Assembly: GCA_945897075.1 (NCBI GenBank)
Contig: CAMDEX010000002.1
Span: 1-64,000 of the forward strand
Direction of reading: 5' to 3'
DNA length: 64,000 nt
Source: Litorilinea aerophila
GTDB taxonomy: Bacteria > Chloroflexota > Anaerolineae > Caldilineales > Caldilineaceae
The translations under genes were made by a program, and so were the position numbers. Within the stretch, counting starts at the first letter, position 1, and each line of letters starts with the position of its first letter. Positions 9,829-17,319 of this stretch are shown here, in pieces. Under the pieces are notes generated by a model. It did no database searches, was not told where the DNA came from, and worked only from the letters and a program-made list of their open reading frames with translations.

Positions 9829-9914
9829 AGACGTGAAAGGTGAAACGTGAAACGTGGGATTACACGACGCAACCTCACGTAGCAAGCAGCACGCACCTCG
9901 CCTTACGTTTCACT
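9829..9914. repeat. GTGAAAC heptamer repeat array
   Basis: Short tandem heptamers (GTGAAAG-GTGAAAC-GTGAAAC-GTGG) on one side and TTACGTTTCAC on the other flank about 50 bases, so the array can fold back on itself. Related arrays occur at 12168-12245 and 19304-19362. The repeat ends just before the ribosome-binding site of the subtilisin gene (AAGGAG, 9925-9930). Confidence 0.7.
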
Positions 9915-9937
9915 CATTATCAGCAAGGAGAAACCCT

Positions 9938-11230
9938 ATGGCTTCGGATGAAAGCGACAAACTGACCCCCCGCACGCGTAGCCTGATTGCATCCGCCAGA
10001 GGCGGCAGCGAACCGGTACCTGTGATTGTGCAGTTCAAAGCGGGCCGCGGCCGCGAGGTCTTCGCCACGGGCAGCCGGGCCATCTCTACAATGAATGTAA
10101 CCCAGAACTACAGCATCATCCCCGCGGCCGCGGTGAATGTGGATCCCAACCAGATCGACGCCCTGGCCGCGTTGGAGGGCGTGGAGAATGTCTGGTACGA
10201 CGAGCCTGTGCATACGATGATGGATTTTTCCGTCCCCCATATTGGTGCGGACAAAGTGTGGCAGCAGTTGGGCAACCGGGGCGCAGGCGTCACCGTCTGT
10301 ATCGTTGACACGGGCATTGACAGCGACCACCCGGATTTTGCCGGGCGCATCGGGCTGAGCAAAGACTTTTCCGGCAAAGGTTCGGTGGAGGACGGCAACG
10401 GTCACGGCAGCCACGTAGCCTCCACCGTGGCGGGGACGGGCGCGGCCAGCAACGGCAAATATGCGGGCGTGGCCCCCGCGGCCACGATTATGGTGGCGAA
10501 AGTGCTCTCCGATTCCGGTGGCGGGCGTATGAGCGATGTGATGGCCGGCGTGGAGTGGGCCGTGCAGAACGGCGCGCACGTTCTCAATCTTTCGTTGGGT
10601 TCGGACGGCAATAGCGATGGCAAAGACGCGCTGAGCACAATGTGCAACGCAGCTGTGGATGCGGGCAAAGTGGTGGTGGTGGCGGCGGGCAACGCGGGGC
10701 CGGGGGCCAATACAGTGGGCAGCCCCGGCGCGGCCGACAAAGTGATTACCGTCGGGGCCAGCACAGATAGCGACGGCATCGCCAATTTCAGCAGTCGGGG
10801 GCCAACTGCGGATGGTCGGGTCAAGCCCGACATCGTAGCGCCGGGCAGCAAAATTATCGCGGCGCGGGCCACGGGCACCTCTATGGGCACGCCGCTGGAC
10901 GACAACTATACCAGCGCGCAGGGCACGAGTATGGCCACGCCCCATGTGGCTGGTCTCTGTGCGCTCATCCTGAAAGCGAATGGCAGATTGTCACCGGCTG
11001 ACGTCAAACGCATCCTGCGCGATACAGCGGTGAACCTGAATCTGGACGCCAACAGCCAGGGGCAAGGCCGGGTTGACGCCTTGGCCGCGGTGCAAGCCAG
11101 CGCGCCCGCCCCAACCCCAACGCCGCCACCCGCACCCACACCGCCGCCCGCACCCACGCCGCCGCCCGATCCGACAAAGCCGCCGCTGGGTTGTCTGGGC
11201 GCGATTCTGCATCTTTTGGGACTGCTATAG
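9938..11230 (+). CDS. Subtilisin-like serine protease (peptidase family S8)
   Basis: A 430-residue S8 protease. The N-terminal 90 residues look like an I9 propeptide. The catalytic triad is visible: Asp124 in CIVDTGIDSDHPDF, His156 in GNGHGSHVAS and Ser331 in QGTSMATPHVAGL, with the oxyanion Asn in AAGNAGPGANT. The C-terminus is a Pro/Thr-rich tail with about four PTPPPAP units, then a hydrophobic end (LGCLGAILHLLGLL). No classical signal peptide is seen at ATG 9938 (AAGGAG 7 bases upstream); the longer frame from 9854 runs through repeat DNA. Export route is therefore unclear; it may be cytoplasmic or leave by a non-classical path. The I9-like gene at 9548 is the probable partner. Confidence 0.92.
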   Translation: MASDESDKLTPRTRSLIASARGGSEPVPVIVQFKAGRGREVFATGSRAISTMNVTQNYSIIPAAAVNVDPNQIDALAALEGVENVWYDEPVHTMMDFSVPHIGADKVWQQLGNRGAGVTVCIVDTGIDSDHPDFAGRIGLSKDFSGKGSVEDGNGHGSHVASTVAGTGAASNGKYAGVAPAATIMVAKVLSDSGGGRMSDVMAGVEWAVQNGAHVLNLSLGSDGNSDGKDALSTMCNAAVDAGKVVVVAAGNAGPGANTVGSPGAADKVITVGASTDSDGIANFSSRGPTADGRVKPDIVAPGSKIIAARATGTSMGTPLDDNYTSAQGTSMATPHVAGLCALILKANGRLSPADVKRILRDTAVNLNLDANSQGQGRVDALAAVQASAPAPTPTPPPAPTPPPAPTPPPDPTKPPLGCLGAILHLLGLL

Positions 11231-11244
11231 TTGTTTAGATATGT

Positions 11245-11306
11245 GTAGGGACGCTGCTTGCTGCGCCCGTCTCCTGCGTACCGGGCGCAGCAAGCAGCGC
11301 CCCTAC
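11245..11306. repeat. Long hairpin with 24-25-base arms
   Basis: GTAGGGACGCTGCTTGCTGC (11245 on) and its reverse complement ending at 11306 (GCAGCAAGCAGCGCCCCTAC) flank a 12-base loop near CTCCTGCGTA. It sits 15 bases after the subtilisin stop and may terminate that transcript, although it lacks a T-tract. One arm of the same family occurs at the left edge of the window (9-30). Confidence 0.8.
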
Positions 11307-11324
11307 AAACGAGTACCCGAACTT

Positions 11325-12161
11325 ATGCAACTGATTACGAACAAGCAACCCACGCCAGAAGAAGCGGCCCAAGACGAGCGGGCACGCAAGCGACAGGCCA
11401 TCGGTCTCTCGGCTGCGCGCCCCACGGCCAAGACGGTGATTTCCCAACCGCCGGTGGATCGGGAGAGGGGCGCTCTCGTCTGGCTGTCGTTTCTGTTGCT
11501 GGCGGGGATGCTGGCGGTCACGGCCTGGCTGTTGCTGCGCAACCTCCAACCCGGTGTGGCGATGACGAGCGCGGGCGTTGGACAACCCAGCGTCCTCCTG
11601 CGCGACGATTTTGTACAGCCTGTGCTGGGGTTGGCCCCGGAAGTGGTGACAAAAGAGTGGGCGATGGGCTTCGTCGGCGATCTCTACCAGATTCGCATCG
11701 AGCAGCCAGGCGTGCTGGCCTGGACAACACTGGGACAGATCGATCTGGGCGCATACCGCTACGACAGCAGTCTGATGCTCACCGGTTCGTCCGCGGACAA
11801 CTCGGCCTGGGGCTACGCCGGTCTGCTTGTGCGCTACCAGAACGACCAGAACTTCTATCTCTTTGTAGTGGATGGCCGCGGCAAATTCCAGGTGCAGGCC
11901 CAGGAAAACGGGAACTGGCGCACCCTGCAGCCGTGGAGCGATAGCCCACTCCTGGCGACCGTCGGCGGCGAAAACCTGCTGGCGGTGGAGGATGACGGGC
12001 AACAACTACGTTTTTATGTCGGGCCGGAGCTGCTCTTTGCCACGAATGACCTGCGCCTGCCCGTAGGCGATGTGGGGCTGCTGGCCGGTTCGCGCAGCCA
12101 GGGCACATCCCGCGCGCTCTTCGATTGGGTACAGATGACAGAGATACCCCTGGCTCGATAA
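11325..12161 (+). CDS. Single-pass membrane protein with jelly-roll (LamG/DUF1080-like) domain
   Basis: A 278-residue protein starting MQLITNKQPTPEEAAQDERA: a charged cytoplasmic N-terminus of about 50 residues, one membrane helix (LVWLSFLLLAGMLAVTAWLL), and an extracellular beta-sandwich domain (GYAGLLVRYQNDQNFYLFVV, VGLLAGSRSQG, ALFDWVQMTEI). This pattern is that of concanavalin-like 3-keto-disaccharide hydrolase (DUF1080) and LamG folds, which bind sugars. No catalytic residues can be named. ATG 11325 follows the hairpin at 11245-11306; the longer frame from 11073 overlaps the subtilisin gene in another frame and is rejected. Role unknown. Confidence 0.75.
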   Translation: MQLITNKQPTPEEAAQDERARKRQAIGLSAARPTAKTVISQPPVDRERGALVWLSFLLLAGMLAVTAWLLLRNLQPGVAMTSAGVGQPSVLLRDDFVQPVLGLAPEVVTKEWAMGFVGDLYQIRIEQPGVLAWTTLGQIDLGAYRYDSSLMLTGSSADNSAWGYAGLLVRYQNDQNFYLFVVDGRGKFQVQAQENGNWRTLQPWSDSPLLATVGGENLLAVEDDGQQLRFYVGPELLFATNDLRLPVGDVGLLAGSRSQGTSRALFDWVQMTEIPLAR

Positions 12162-12167
12162 AAAGAG

Positions 12168-12245
12168 ACGTAAAACGTAAAACGTAAAACGTGAAATTAT
12201 CGCCTTCTCACGTTTCACGCCTCACGCCTCACGCCTCACGCCTCT
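12168..12245. repeat. Heptamer repeat array (CGTAAAA and CCTCACG units)
   Basis: ACGTAAA repeated three times, ACGTGAAA, then a short spacer and CACGTTT followed by four CCTCACG-type units. All have a 7-base period. The two halves are inverted relative to each other, so the array can form a hairpin between convergent genes (stop at 12161 and stop at 12255). Confidence 0.75.
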
Positions 12246-12254
12246 TCTTTCCCC

Positions 12255-13040
12255 CTACGAACCCATATACAAATTGTCGTGGATGGCCCGCGCATAACGT
12301 TCGACACTGGCTTCGGGTGTATTGCGGCTGCCTGTCTCTTCCAACATCCGGCCGCGGGCGGTGGCGGCGGAGCCGCCGACCGCGGATGGCCCCATCCCCG
12401 GCACGTCAATGCTGTAGGCGGCGGGCTGCTGCTGGCTCTGCCCCAATTTCAAAATGCCATCGGCCAGGGCCGCGCCGGCCTCTTCCCGCTGTTTCAGCGC
12501 CGAGTTGCCAGCAAAGTTCTTCAGTTGGGTGATGATGCCCAGAATGTCGTGGGCTGGTTTCGATCCAGCGCCCACCACTGCGCCGGTGATCAGCACATCC
12601 CACAGCCCCATCTGGCTGGCGTCGCCCACAAAAAAGGTGGGGATCAGCGGCTGGATATGGGCGAGCAGACGCATACTGCTGTAGTTGACCACAAGAACCC
12701 CCAGCACAACCCCGGCCAGCAGACTCGTCCCGCTCTTGAACTGGCTGTAGCTCGCCGTCTTCAGGTCGCTGGGCCGCCAGCCAACAAAACGCATCAGCGC
12801 CCACTCCACATAATTCCAGCCCAACTCCACCGCCCGCTCCACACTGGCCGCGGCCGCCAACAGAGGCAGCAGCACCGGCCAAAGCGCTGGCCCAGCAGCG
12901 GCTTCCTGGGCCACGCCGGCCGCAACAGCCAGCGGTGCGGTCAGCCCAATCAACACCAGCGCGGCGCTGGTGGCCCACACCAGCCGTCTGCTTGTGCGCG
13001 CCAGCCGTCCCATCTGTTGCATTCCATTTCGTTTCTTCAT
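12255..13040 (-). CDS. Membrane protein of unknown function, four predicted helices
   Basis: A 261-residue protein with four hydrophobic segments at about residues 20-44 (cleavable or anchoring), 53-73, 101-122 and 147-170. The last is followed by GSKPAHDIL, a GxGSKPxHD motif. The C-terminal 90 residues are soluble and rich in Ala, Gly and Gln. The layout resembles membrane proteins of phage-holin type, but no phage genes are near. Its promoter region holds the inverted repeat at 13091-13202. Function not recognised. Confidence 0.6.
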   Translation of the reverse strand: MKKRNGMQQMGRLARTSRRLVWATSAALVLIGLTAPLAVAAGVAQEAAAGPALWPVLLPLLAAAASVERAVELGWNYVEWALMRFVGWRPSDLKTASYSQFKSGTSLLAGVVLGVLVVNYSSMRLLAHIQPLIPTFFVGDASQMGLWDVLITGAVVGAGSKPAHDILGIITQLKNFAGNSALKQREEAGAALADGILKLGQSQQQPAAYSIDVPGMGPSAVGGSAATARGRMLEETGSRNTPEASVERYARAIHDNLYMGS

Positions 13041-13090
13041 ACAGTCTCCTCCTCTGCCCGAAAGTTGTAAACGAACGCACTGCTTTCACC

Positions 13091-13202
13091 GGATGGAACA
13101 ACCACAAAGACACCGAGACACGAAGAAGAAAAACGTCCGACCTTTAGAAGTTCGACTTTTTCTGAAAAGTCGAGCTTCTAATTCCTTTGTGTCTTGGTGG
13201 TT
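13091..13202. repeat. Nested inverted repeat with inner stem-loop
   Basis: The inner stem, AGAAGTTCGACTTTT / AAAAGTCGAGCTTCT (about 13146-13180), has a 4-base loop. The outer arms are ACCACAAAGACAC (about 13091) and GTGTCTTGGTGGT (about 13190), also inverted. It lies downstream of pepA on the minus strand and upstream of the membrane protein gene. The outer arm belongs to the CACAAAGACAC family common between genes in such genomes. Confidence 0.7.
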
Positions 13203-13224
13203 ACCTTTCCAGTTTGGTTATCAC

Positions 13225-14724
13225 TTATATCGCGCCGGCCAATTCCACCAGCAGGCGCACCCCATAGCCGGTAGCGCCTTTGGGCGTCTCCGCGCCCTTT
13301 TCCGTGTCGCTCCAAGCCATAGCGGCGATGTCCAGATGCGCCCAGGCATAGCCTTCGGTGAAGTGTTCCAGGAATTTGGCGCTGCTGCTCAAACCGCTGC
13401 CCTTGCCGCCGCTGTTCTTCACCTCCGCCATATCGCTTTTGATCCCCTCCAGATACGCCTCGTCCATCGGGAAGGGCCAGAGTTTATCGCCGCTGCGCTC
13501 GCCCGCGGCCATCAGCGCATCCTGCAATTCGCTGTTGTTGGAGAAAAGCCCGCCGCGCACAGTGCCCAGGGCGACACCCACCGCTCCGGTCAGCGTCGCC
13601 AGATCAACCACCGCCGATGGGTTGAAGCGGGCCACATAGGCCAGGGCGTCGGCCAGGACCAGCCGCCCCTCGGCGTCGGTGCTGATAATTTCGGCGGTCT
13701 TGCCCGTCATCCCTGTCACAATATCCGCAGGGCGGAAGGCGTTGCCGTCGGGCATATTTTCCACACAGGCGGCCACGCCGATCACCCGCCTGGGCAGGTT
13801 CAGGCGGCCAATCGCTTCCAGCGCGCCGATGACCGCGGCCGCGCCGCCCATATCGTTCTTCATACGCCACATCTCGGCTTCCGGCTTCAGGCTGATGCCG
13901 CCGGTGTCAAAGGTGATGCCCTTGCCCGCAAAAATGAGGGGCTGTTCGTTCTCGTGACCGACGGGCGCGTGTTCCAAAATGAGAAACTGGGCTTCGTTGG
14001 CGCTGCCTTTGCTCACAGCCAGGAGGATATTCATGCCCAATTCGCGCATGGCGGCCTCGCCCAGGACAGTACTCTTCAGCCCAACCTCCTCGGCCATGCG
14101 CCGGGCGCGGGCGGCCAGCTCCACCGGAAAGAGAAGGTTGGGTGGTTCGCTGACCAGCGTGCGGGCGGTGTAGACGGCGCGGGCAATCAGCTCGCCCCGG
14201 CGCACACCCGCGCTCACATCAGCCAGCTTCTCCTGGCTGAACTCGACGACGACGCAACTCTCCAGCCCGGCTGCCTTCTGTTCGCGTTTGTACTGGGTGG
14301 CCTGGTAGACGGCCAGCAGCATGCCCTCGGCCACGGCCTGGCTGGCCTGGGCCACATCCAGACCGGCTATGCCCGCGCCGTGGACGATTGTGGCGTAGCT
14401 TTTGACCCCATCCAGCTTTGCCAGCGTCTTGGCAGCCAGCGCGCTGGCTGCACGCACGCCGTGCAGATCAAACTTCTCGGCCTTGCCCAACCCGACCAGC
14501 AGTACACGGGGCGCAGGAATTTTGCCGTCGGTGTAGAGCAGGGCTGTGCTGGCAGCCTTGCCCGTAAAGTCACCGCTGGCGATGAGACGGGAAATCGCCC
14601 CGCCCAGCGCCTGATCCAGCGCGCCGGTCGCACCCCCGGGCGCTGTCACTCCTTCGAACAGATTGACAACAATACAGTCACTCTCCAACTGGGCGATATT
14701 GCTCTGCACAACTCGAATTTCCAT
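13225..14724 (-). CDS. pepA: Leucyl aminopeptidase (M17 family)
   Basis: A 499-residue cytosolic aminopeptidase that removes N-terminal residues from peptides, usually as a hexamer with two metal ions per active site. The M17 signature is present as STDAEGRLVLAD (residues about 348-359), and metal-binding regions GKGITFDTGGISLK and MKNDMGGAAAV are intact. The length is that of full bacterial members. Start ATG 14724. The gene is followed by the hairpin at 13146-13180 and preceded by ATCTGCG-type repeats at 14750-14872. The likely job is peptide turnover; no operon partner is obvious. Confidence 0.95.
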   Translation of the reverse strand: MEIRVVQSNIAQLESDCIVVNLFEGVTAPGGATGALDQALGGAISRLIASGDFTGKAASTALLYTDGKIPAPRVLLVGLGKAEKFDLHGVRAASALAAKTLAKLDGVKSYATIVHGAGIAGLDVAQASQAVAEGMLLAVYQATQYKREQKAAGLESCVVVEFSQEKLADVSAGVRRGELIARAVYTARTLVSEPPNLLFPVELAARARRMAEEVGLKSTVLGEAAMRELGMNILLAVSKGSANEAQFLILEHAPVGHENEQPLIFAGKGITFDTGGISLKPEAEMWRMKNDMGGAAAVIGALEAIGRLNLPRRVIGVAACVENMPDGNAFRPADIVTGMTGKTAEIISTDAEGRLVLADALAYVARFNPSAVVDLATLTGAVGVALGTVRGGLFSNNSELQDALMAAGERSGDKLWPFPMDEAYLEGIKSDMAEVKNSGGKGSGLSSSAKFLEHFTEGYAWAHLDIAAMAWSDTEKGAETPKGATGYGVRLLVELAGAI

Positions 14725-14749
14725 TGACGTTTCTCCTGACAGAAAGAGG

Positions 14750-14872
14750 GACGCAGATTTTCATGATTGAAATTGATCTGCGCTGATTTTCTTGGACTGG
14801 CTGATTTGGGTGAACGCGAAAAAATCTGCGTAAATCTGTCTTTTCTGCGCAATCTGCGTCCTCTGTTATCCG
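14750..14872. repeat. Dispersed ATCTGCG-type repeat
   Basis: ACGCAGATTTTCATGATTG, GATCTGCGCTGATTTTC, AAATCTGCGTAAATCTG and AATCTGCGTCCTCTG follow one another between two minus-strand genes. The phrase ATCTGCGTCCTCTGTT recurs at about 62052. Related sequence occurs at 25162-25199, 61990-62150 and 63254-63360. The repeat reaches the stop codon of the aminotransferase gene at 14866. Confidence 0.65.
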
Positions 14873-16101
14873 AAATTCTGGCGCAGACGCTGGGCCGCGG
14901 CGTCCAGGACAGCGTCGGTTTTGCAGAAGCAGAAACGGGCCACGTCTTTTGCCAGGACTTTGTGGCCGGGGCTGTAGAAGGCCGAAGGCGGGATGGCGGC
15001 CACGCCGATCTCCCGCGTCAGCCAGCGGCAAATCTGTACATCGCGCGGGTCGTCGGTGGGTGTAGGAGCGTCCCGATGGGCCGGGTCCAGATGGGCCGTG
15101 TCCACCAGAATAAAGTAGGATCCCTGGGGGATCACCGGTGTCAAGCCCACCGCGGCCAACGCCTCGGCCAGTTTGTCGCGCTTGGCGTTGTACATGCGAG
15201 TCAACTCGGCAAAATAGCCCCGCTCCTCCACCTGCTCGAAGGCCGCACCGACCGCCTCTTGCAGGGGCGTCGTCACCGCAAAGGGAATCCACTGGTGGGC
15301 CATCAACACGGCGTGGGCCAGCGGGCGGGGGGCGATGGCCCAGCCGATCTTCCAGCCGGTGACTGAGAAGGTCTTGCCCGCGCTGCCCAGCGTAATCGTG
15401 CGTTCCCACATGCCGGGCAGGGTGGCCAGGCGCAGGTGCGGGATGCCGTCGTAGGTCATCCACTCGTAGACCTCGTCGCTGAGGACGACCAGATCGCGTT
15501 CCTGTACCAGGCTGGCGATGCTCTCCAATTCGGTTTGACTGAAGACTTTGCCCACCGGGTTGTTGGGGGTGTTGACCACCAGCAGCCGGGTGCGCGGGGT
15601 GATGGCCGCGGCCAGTTCGTCCATATCCAACGACCAGTCGGCGGCACTGGTGGCCCCAGGCGCGGGGCGCAGGGGCACATAGACCGGCGTGCCCCCGGCC
15701 ATCAACACCGCGGCGGGGTAGCTGTCGTAGAAGGGTTCGATGAGGATCACCTCGTCGCCGGGGTTGACCAGCCCCTGCATTGTGGCGAAGATGGCTTCGG
15801 TGGCCCCGGTGGTGACGACGATTTCCGTCAGCGGATCGAGATCGCGGCCATAGAGCGGGCTGTAGACGGCGGCGATGGCTTTGACCAGCCGGGGATGGCC
15901 GGCGCTGCGCGCGTATTGGTTGTAGCCGCTGATCAGGGCTGTGCGCGCCGCCTCTATTACAAAGTCGGGGGGCGCAAAGTCGGGGAAGCCCTGGCCCAGA
16001 TTGACGGCGTTGTATTGCAGGGCCAGAGCGCTATACTCGGCAAAGACTGTTGTGCCGAAAGAGCGTACCCGTTCGGCGGGTTGAAAATTGGCAACAGACA
16101 C
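14866..16101 (-). CDS. Class I/II pyridoxal-phosphate aminotransferase
   Basis: A 411-residue fold-type I aminotransferase close to kynurenine/methionine aminotransferases. The early motif NLGQGFPDFAPPDF, the cofactor motif GATEAIFATMQGLV, NTPNNPVGKVFS, SDEVYEWMTYDG and the Schiff-base lysine in SAGKTFSVTGWKIGW are all present. It transfers amino groups between an amino acid and 2-oxo acids in the cytoplasm; the exact substrate cannot be read. GTG 16101 is chosen: GAGGAAG lies 6 bases before it and the upstream frame does not look coding. A hairpin region (16197-16350) lies upstream. Confidence 0.9.
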   Translation of the reverse strand: MSVANFQPAERVRSFGTTVFAEYSALALQYNAVNLGQGFPDFAPPDFVIEAARTALISGYNQYARSAGHPRLVKAIAAVYSPLYGRDLDPLTEIVVTTGATEAIFATMQGLVNPGDEVILIEPFYDSYPAAVLMAGGTPVYVPLRPAPGATSAADWSLDMDELAAAITPRTRLLVVNTPNNPVGKVFSQTELESIASLVQERDLVVLSDEVYEWMTYDGIPHLRLATLPGMWERTITLGSAGKTFSVTGWKIGWAIAPRPLAHAVLMAHQWIPFAVTTPLQEAVGAAFEQVEERGYFAELTRMYNAKRDKLAEALAAVGLTPVIPQGSYFILVDTAHLDPAHRDAPTPTDDPRDVQICRWLTREIGVAAIPPSAFYSPGHKVLAKDVARFCFCKTDAVLDAAAQRLRQNFG

Positions 16102-16196
16102 GGGATTCTTCCTCTGCAAAGTGCTGGTTCGGTCAGTGGATAGGGGACAGATTTCTGTAGACAGATGATAGCACAAGCCGTGCGGAATGTCATCTC

Positions 16197-16350
16197 GTAG
16201 GTTGGGTTCTTGCCGCACACGCGCCAGGACGCTCGACGATCTCCGGCGGCAAGAACCCAACAGAGCGCGGGTGTGTGGCTGTTGGGTGAATGCCTGTTCT
16301 GTTGGCGGGACATTCGGTGTTGGAGGGACGGCATTCACCCAACCTACGCA
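16197..16350. repeat. Nested inverted repeat upstream of the aminotransferase gene
   Basis: GTAGGTTGGGTTCTTGCCG (16199 on) pairs with CGGCAAGAACCCAA (about 16246-16260). TTGGGTGAATGCC (about 16282) pairs with GGCATTCACCCAACCTAC ending near 16347. The outer GTAGGTTGGG and CCCAACCTAC are also complementary, so two small hairpins sit inside a larger one. No gene is seen in 16102-16405 outside this element. Confidence 0.75.
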
Positions 16351-16405
16351 ATTTGCTCGTCTCCCCTCGGATGTGCTATAATTCTGTCGCAAATCCGGTT
16401 GTTCT

Positions 16406-16477
<72 letters not shown>

Positions 16478-16483
16478 CTGAGT

Positions 16484-16517
16484 AAGGCCCGTCATCGGTC
16501 AGATGGCGGGCCTTTTT
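16484..16517 (+). terminator. Rho-independent terminator of the tRNA-Arg gene
   Basis: The stem AAGGCCCGTCATC / GATGGCGGGCCTT has loop GGTCA and ends in TTTTT, directly after the tRNA. Confidence 0.85.
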
Positions 16518-16518
16518 G

Positions 16519-16725
16519 ATTGGAGATAGGGGAGCGGGGATTGGGGATTGGGAGATTTGGAGATTGGGAGATTGGCGCTCCCCAGTCACTAATCTCCCAG
16601 TCCCCGCTCCCCAGTCCCCAGTCCCCCCTCCCCAATCCCCAATCCCCAGTCCCCCCTCCCCAATCCCCAATCCCCAATCCCCAATCCCCAATCCCCAATC
16701 CCCAATCCCCAATTTGCCCAATTTA
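16519..16725. repeat. CCCCAAT heptamer repeat array with inverted arm
   Basis: The left part (16519-16575) is GGGGATT/GGAGATT units; the right part (16578-16720) is CCCCAGT and CCCCAAT units on the same strand, with an unbroken run of seven or eight CCCCAAT near 16660-16720. The period is exactly 7. The halves are inverted, so a long G-rich/C-rich hairpin or G-quadruplexes are possible. The unit equals the STRR1 heptamer (CCCCART) known from filamentous cyanobacteria. It stops about 25 bases before the MarR gene start at 16750. All reading frames here are open because of the repeat, not because of coding. Confidence 0.85.
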
Positions 16726-16749
16726 GTTCGTTGACGTACAATTCTATGC

Positions 16750-17304
16750 ATGACCAGTACGCCGACGAATCAAACTTCCCATACTGAATACCGGGCCGCC
16801 TTTTCTCATTTGCTCGCCGAAGTTGGCATGACGGAGACCCACGGGCTGGAACTGTTGCGTCTGGTGAAGATGTGCAACGGGGCTTATGACACGATTCTGG
16901 GCGAACAGATGCGCCAGGATTCAATGTCGTCGCCCCAATGGCGGCTGCTGGTGCGGCTGCTGGTGGCCGCGCAGGGTGCGAACAAAAGTTTGACGCCCAC
17001 GGAACTGGCGCGCAGCCAACGGTTGAGCAAAAACACCGTCAGCGCACACCTGCGCAGCCTGGAGGAGCGGGGGCTGATCGAACGGCAGATCGACCCGGAC
17101 GATCTGCGCGCCTTTCGTATTCAATTGAGCGCGGAAGGGCTGCGCGTCATGCGCCATTCCTTGCCCATTCACATCCGATTTTTGAACGATCTCGCCACGG
17201 GTCTGAGCAGCGACGAGATCGAACAATTGCAAACTTTGCTGGAAAAACTGCATCTCTCTCTGCTACGTTGTATAGAGAATGATGCCAACACAACTACCGC
17301 ATAG
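16750..17304 (+). CDS. MarR-family transcriptional regulator
   Basis: A 184-residue winged-helix regulator (MSSPQWRLLVRLLVAAQGAN, then LTPTELARSQRLSKNTVSAH for the recognition helix, and LEERGLIERQIDPDDLRAFR for the wing). MarR proteins usually repress the adjacent transporter until a small lipophilic ligand binds. The two-subunit ABC exporter begins 15 bases after its stop, so it probably controls and is co-transcribed with the exporter. The ligand is unknown. Confidence 0.9.
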   Translation: MTSTPTNQTSHTEYRAAFSHLLAEVGMTETHGLELLRLVKMCNGAYDTILGEQMRQDSMSSPQWRLLVRLLVAAQGANKSLTPTELARSQRLSKNTVSAHLRSLEERGLIERQIDPDDLRAFRIQLSAEGLRVMRHSLPIHIRFLNDLATGLSSDEIEQLQTLLEKLHLSLLRCIENDANTTTA

Positions 17305-17319
17305 ACAGGAGGAACGAAA

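Noticed and set aside
12255-13040. Phage holin
   Set aside because: Four helices and a long soluble tail; no phage genes in the region.
12970-14727. Plus-strand frame opposite pepA
   Set aside because: Antisense to a clear M17 aminopeptidase; no ribosome-binding site or motif.
16519-16725. Proline-rich ORFs across the heptamer array
   Set aside because: All frames are open because of the 7-base repeat; no start site or codon bias.
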